Shown here piece after piece: positions 6,442 to 10,105 of a DNA stretch of 10,105 nt. How positions within the stretch are numbered: position 1 is the stretch's first letter; each line of letters opens with the position of its first letter. Source of the stretch: Irineochytrium annulatum. Taxonomy: Eukaryota; Chytridiomycota; Chytridiomycetes; Chytridiales; Chytridiaceae. Made by a program: the position numbers and the translations under genes. The stretch lies in the NCBI GenBank assembly GCA_027600665.1, contig JADGJL010001107.1, forward strand, positions 1 to 10,105. Reading direction: 5' to 3'. The notes beneath the pieces are model-generated. The model searched no databases and was not told the origin of the DNA. It was given only the letters and a program-made list of their open reading frames with translations.

Positions 6442-9400
6442 TCACTCGCGTTTTCGGTTTCGGTTCGACCGCGGCAAGTGGCCGTCGCTGTGGTGCGTGA
6501 CCATGTGATATCTGAATCGCAAACTTGACGTTAATAATTTGCTTGTACACAAAACGAAACCTCCAACCAGTATCTACCTGAGGCCAGTTTTGCTCTGATA
6601 AACCTTAATACACCCGGCCACCTCGCATTTCAGCACCATCTTCGCGCTCGCACTCGCGACAGCCGCTACCTTCCCAACGCAACCCCTTGCTGCCCTCTTA
6701 ACCCTTCCCCATGCGCCGTCATCGTCCCCACCGCCGGTCGGTGCCTCCTTAGCCTTTCTCTTCACCACGATCTTAGCTACCGGTGCGTTGCTGTCCCTAG
6801 CCTTTGGCCTCCTGCGCGCAACGCAGTCGTCATCCGAGTCCTCCCGGACGTCCGCATCCCCCAGCTTCGGTTCCTTCCCCTCCTCCTCCACGTAACACCC
6901 CGCTTGGTGCGACTTAGGCAGCAAGCCGATCGACGGCGCGAGGGTGATAGGCAGGGTCTTCTTAACAGGTGTAGGCGGCACGACAACTACCACGGGGACG
7001 GGTGATATTGGCAGCGCCACGGTCTCGGCCGTGGACGCTGAAGCGAACGAGAAGGTCGACAGCGGCGAAGACCCGCGACGGGCCCTGTTGACGGCTGGGA
7101 TCGCGACGGTACCGACCTTAAAGGCCCCAAACCCGCGTGGGGTCACGAGCGTTCCGCTGGGAGCGAAGGGCGAGCTGGTGCAGATAAATGCCTTTCTTGA
7201 GCCATCCCCCTCCACCTTGACCGCTACGTCCGCGACCGGGGCGATCAGCAACGCGGCGGTGGTAGTATCGGCGGGCTCTTCGACCTCCGTCTTAATTAAA
7301 ACCTCAGACTCAAGACCGATGCAGTCGCTGAGCGGTGGGGAGGATTCGGCGTAAGCCGAGTCCTTCCTACCCGTAATATCAGCGGGCATCGGTATATCCT
7401 CAAACATGCGGGAAATGGCGTCGTCGTCCATGTCGACGTCGTGAATCAGGTCTCTCCAAGATCGTTCTGCCTCAAAGTTAATGGCCTCGGCTTCGGCCGC
7501 GGACAACAGGAGATCAGCTGGGAGTAGGCGAGTGGTCGCGTCGGGCTCCAGTTGCTGTTGCTGCTCGAGATCGTCGGCTGTTAAAGGAACGGGAGACGCC
7601 GAGGAAGCCGTGGCGGCGTCGAGAAACGCCGCTGGGCTGTCGCATGTCTGGCTTTGCAACGTCTCCCAAGTGTCCATGTTTGTGTTTAAGACCGTCAGCG
7701 GAATCTCTGGCTCGTACAAAGATTGTATGGATGATGTGGATGGTCCGAGAATGGCCGACGTTTCAACTGAGACTGGGTCCGCGCCCAGTAAGAGGTCGAA
7801 GTGGACGGGTGTAGCTAGAGGAAAGAGAAATCAGCACAAAGGCGCGACTGATTTCCTTTTGTAACACTCACAAGTGGCATGGCCATCGAGAGTCACCGGC
7901 AGCGGCGAGATCTTGTCCCACGTCGCATCCACATCCATGAACCCCTGGAGAGGCTGAAAAATCCCCTCGTTCGCGGCCAGCCACGCCGCCAGGTTCATTT
8001 CACCATCCGCTGGGCCGTCCAACAACGTGGTCTTCACTTGCGCATTTTCAAGCACCGCGACCGGGGCGGCGAGGTCCGCCGGCGCTGCAATCGCCACCTC
8101 AGGCGAAGCGCCAACGGTCTGCGGGGACGGCGACGGCGTGATCATCATGAAATCGGCGGCCTGGGAAGCGTCGAGGAAGGTTCGGAGAAGGCAAGACTCC
8201 GACGAGAAGACGTTCGCGTCCGACGGATCCTCTTGCGGGAATAAGGCGGCGTGGGCGGGGGAAGTACAGCGCGAGACAGGGGCCGACGACGGCGGGGACG
8301 GACCCGGGCTAGGAGGGCAACGACGATCGATTTTCACGACGGAGCGAGACGCCGGGGCAGTGGCGCCGAGGGTAAGTTTGAGCGGTAGGGAGGAGGATTG
8401 AGACGACGCGGAAACGGTCGACGACGTGGATGGCGTTCGTTGAAGGGCGTACCCCGGCCCGTCGTCTTCCTCTTCTGAAGTAAATGAAAAGACATTAATG
8501 AGTTGCTGGCGTTATCACGAAGGGAACTGCTGATTAAATACCCAAGAGCTCGTACTCCTCAATCTCAACAGCAACACCCGACTCCGCAGTCCTCGCCTTC
8601 TTTGCCCTCGCTTTCCCCTTTGCTTTCGGCTGGCTCCTCTTGGGCATTTTTAACGGCAAGCTAGTAGTCAGCCTCCCGACCCTCGACCTAGATTTCTTCA
8701 ACGTCGGCGTGTCAGGGCTCTCAGGCATCCCCTGTAGGATCGACGGCGCCGACTTCCTTCTCCCGCTCCTGGGGCCTGACTTTGCCGGCGTGATGGTGTG
8801 GGACCTAGACCCTGACCGAGGGGTCATGGAAGTCGTGACGGCCCAGTGCTGGCTCTGTGGGGTCTCGGCCGGGCTTGAAGGTGCGACGACACCGCGGTGG
8901 TTTGTCCTGCGCGCGCTGCCGTGATCCTTGGGCGCTGGGTCCGGTGATCGAAGCACGTTGGTGGTGGAAGGGACGGGCGGCGGTAGCTTAGAGACAATGC
9001 GGGTGTTAGCGGTTAACTGGGGCCAGCAAGCGAAGTTGGAGGCGGCGGCGGCGAGGGCCGTGTGGTTGAGGGATCCTGTGGCCGGGCAGCCGCGGTGGAC
9101 GATTTGGTTATGGGTGAGGAAGTCCATGACGCTGAAGGATTGGCCGCAGCAGCAAAAGGTTGCCGGCTGCTCGGTGGCGGGGGAGAAGATGTTGGATAGC
9201 GGGGCCGGGGGTGTAGGGTTCGGAATATAGCTCCTACACAAATGAGTCAGCATCAATATTTTCCGCGAAAACGCGCGCTGCAAAAAGCAAGTAAGACTCA
9301 GAAGACTCACGAGAAGGCCGAGACGGATGATGCGGAGGGGAGAGACACTCCTGACAGCATGGGTGGCGGGATTCTCGAGACCGGGAGGCCCGATCCTACC

Positions 9401-9822
9401 GACGCCCTCCGCTGAGGAACCGGCATTGTCGTACCAGTCAGCAGCCGGTGAAGGTGAGGCGGCGGACGTTTGATGGGCTTTCCGGCAGCCTGAGCAGCGT
9501 GGGCAGCCTCCGCGGCGGCCTTCAGGATTTTGGCGGCTGCCTTCTGCCTCGGCCGCCTGCAGGACGAAGAAGCTTTGTGGTTGTCGCGGTAGCTAGGGTC
9601 CGTGTCGTCGTCGTAATCATCCTCCTCCGGCATGTGGTCGTCGCCGTCCTCGAGCCAGTCATCGTCTCTTGAGCCGTGAGGTCGTGACTGTGGTTGAACG
9701 CGACGGCGATGGGATGGCTTAGAGGGGGCGACGGTGGAGCGAGATGCTGCCGTGCGCTGAGGTCGCGACTGGGACGAGAGCTGGTGGTGGAGGAGGGGAG
9801 GGGGAGCTGTGCGGGCCGCCAT
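6442..9822 (-). CDS. Sfp1-like C2H2 zinc-finger transcription factor (5 exons, about 1037 aa; 5' end uncertain)
   Basis: Exons are 9822-9311, 9233-8542, 8474-7872, 7814-6578 and 6511-6442; all four junctions keep the frame. The N-terminus is Arg/Pro/Ser-rich, with an acidic Asp/Glu patch around residues 55-75. Residues 198-217 form an atypical finger, CCCGQSF...LTHNQIVH, with clustered cysteines, as in the first finger of fungal Sfp1-type factors. A Lys/Arg/Ala-rich stretch at 366-385 is a likely nuclear localisation signal. Residues 402-1000 are mostly disordered Ser/Pro/Ala sequence, with an acidic-hydrophobic segment near 721-746 suggesting an activation domain. Consensus SUMO sites IKTE (Lys777) and VKVE (Lys802) are visible. 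The C-terminal finger at 999-1022 reads C-x4-C-x12-H-x3-H with a TGLRYH core, similar to the NGLKYH core of Sfp1. In yeast, Sfp1 controls ribosome biogenesis and growth; that role here is inference. The ATG at 9822 has AGGATGG context, but the frame stays open and coding-like up to 9933, so an upstream exon is possible. Confidence 0.8.
6512..6577 (-). other. Intron 4 of the zinc-finger gene, splitting the last finger
   Basis: 66 bp, donor GTAGAT, branch-like ATTAACG and acceptor GATTCAG. It is phase 2 and cuts the Arg codon of TGLR|YHMVTHH. Without splicing, translation stops at the TAG formed by the donor and both zinc-ligand histidines are lost. Confidence 0.9.
7815..7871 (-). other. Intron 3 of the zinc-finger gene
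   Basis: 57 bp, donor GTGAGT, branch-like GTGCTGATT and acceptor TTCCTCTAG. It is phase 1 and joins LDGHA-T to S-TPVHFDLLL in frame. Confidence 0.85.
8475..8541 (-). other. Intron 2 of the zinc-finger gene
   Basis: 67 bp, a weaker GTATTT donor, branch-like ATTAATG and acceptor TTTACTTCAG. It is phase 1 and joins EEYELL to EEEDDGPGY. The intron carries an in-frame TAA only a few bases after the donor, so the next frame is reached only by splicing. Confidence 0.75.
9234..9310 (-). other. Intron 1 of the zinc-finger gene
   Basis: 77 bp, donor GTGAGT, branch-like GATGCTGACTC and acceptor TTGTGTAG. It is phase 2 and joins SVSAF-S to SYIPNPT. An alternative TTTTTGCAG acceptor inside the intron leads to a frame that stops after eight codons, so the distal acceptor is preferred. 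Confidence 0.85.
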
Positions 9823-10105
9823 CCTGGCAAGGGTCTCTTCGAGGGCGAGTTGGGGCGGCGCGATCTTGACCCGGCGATCGGCGGCCGGCGGAGGGTGTCG
9901 CCGTAGGACCCTGGGGACGCAGCCGTCGGCGAGTTATCGCGAAGCTGCCGGGAAGAGGAGCCGCCGCCGTTGGAGGGGTCGCGGATTCGGGTGCAGTGGT
10001 CGGGCGCTGAATCTCTGTGAAACCACAGAGACAAATGGCAGACCTGCTGGGTGATCGTCGCGACTCGCGGCAGCAATCGTCGACGACGACGGCGCCGATG
10101 GAGAG
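9823..10105 (-). other. Possible upstream exon(s) or 5' leader of the zinc-finger gene
   Basis: The frame of the ATG at 9822 is open upstream to an in-frame TAA at 9936-9934. The stretch VKIAPPQLALEETLARM looks like protein. A GTCCCCAG acceptor-like end at 9918-9911 could begin this exon, but I found no matching donor that gives a unique solution. Other frames are open to the window edge with low-complexity Ser/Pro/Arg content. The true start may therefore be at 9822 or beyond the window. Confidence 0.35.

Noticed and set aside
9522..10076. 184-codon - strand frame overlapping exon 1 of the zinc-finger gene
   Set aside because: Ser/Pro/Arg low complexity in a shifted frame. The competing frame has acidic blocks and splices in frame to the finger exon. 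Its right-hand part may still contribute an upstream exon, which I could not resolve.

Overview
The window is eukaryotic nuclear DNA, most likely from a fungus. Three long protein-coding genes are split by short introns (47 to 77 bp) with GT...AG ends and CTAAT/CTGAC-like branch sites. Coding exons are GC-rich and intergenic DNA is AT-rich. Start codons sit in good Kozak contexts and polyadenylation signals follow the stops. The protein types (a PHO80/Pcl-type cyclin, an Sfp1-like C2H2 transcription factor and an SSUH2/DnaJ-zinc-finger-like protein) fit a fungus. The SSUH2-like gene makes me lean towards an early-diverging, chytrid-like lineage, but that placement is inference.

Layout. Positions 1-500 hold the upstream region of the first gene, plus a left-edge stretch whose coding status I could not settle. 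Positions 501-3687 (+) hold a four-exon gene for a 998-residue cyclin, with one cyclin box set between long Gln/His/Ser/Pro-rich tails. Positions 3688-3886 are a short shared 3' region. Positions 3887-5505 (-) hold a two-exon gene for a 523-residue SSUH2-like protein with six CxxC repeats and a hydrophobic C-terminal tail. Positions 5506-6441 are an AT-rich spacer with a TATA-like box and short tandem repeats but no convincing gene. Positions 6442-9822 (-), possibly extending further right, hold a five-exon gene for a zinc-finger transcription factor of about 1037 residues. Positions 9823-10105 are the unresolved 5' part of that gene.

The open reading frames look like five or six separate genes until they are spliced. 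Every junction proposed here keeps the reading frame, and the joins rebuild recognisable domains. The cyclin fold is assembled from exons 2 to 4. The last C2H2 finger of the transcription factor is completed only by its 70-bp final exon.

The genes need not act together. The first and third would be nuclear regulators (a CDK partner and a transcription factor), and the middle one is a likely membrane-anchored zinc-binding or chaperone-like protein. I see no mobile element, CRISPR array, rRNA or convincing tRNA.
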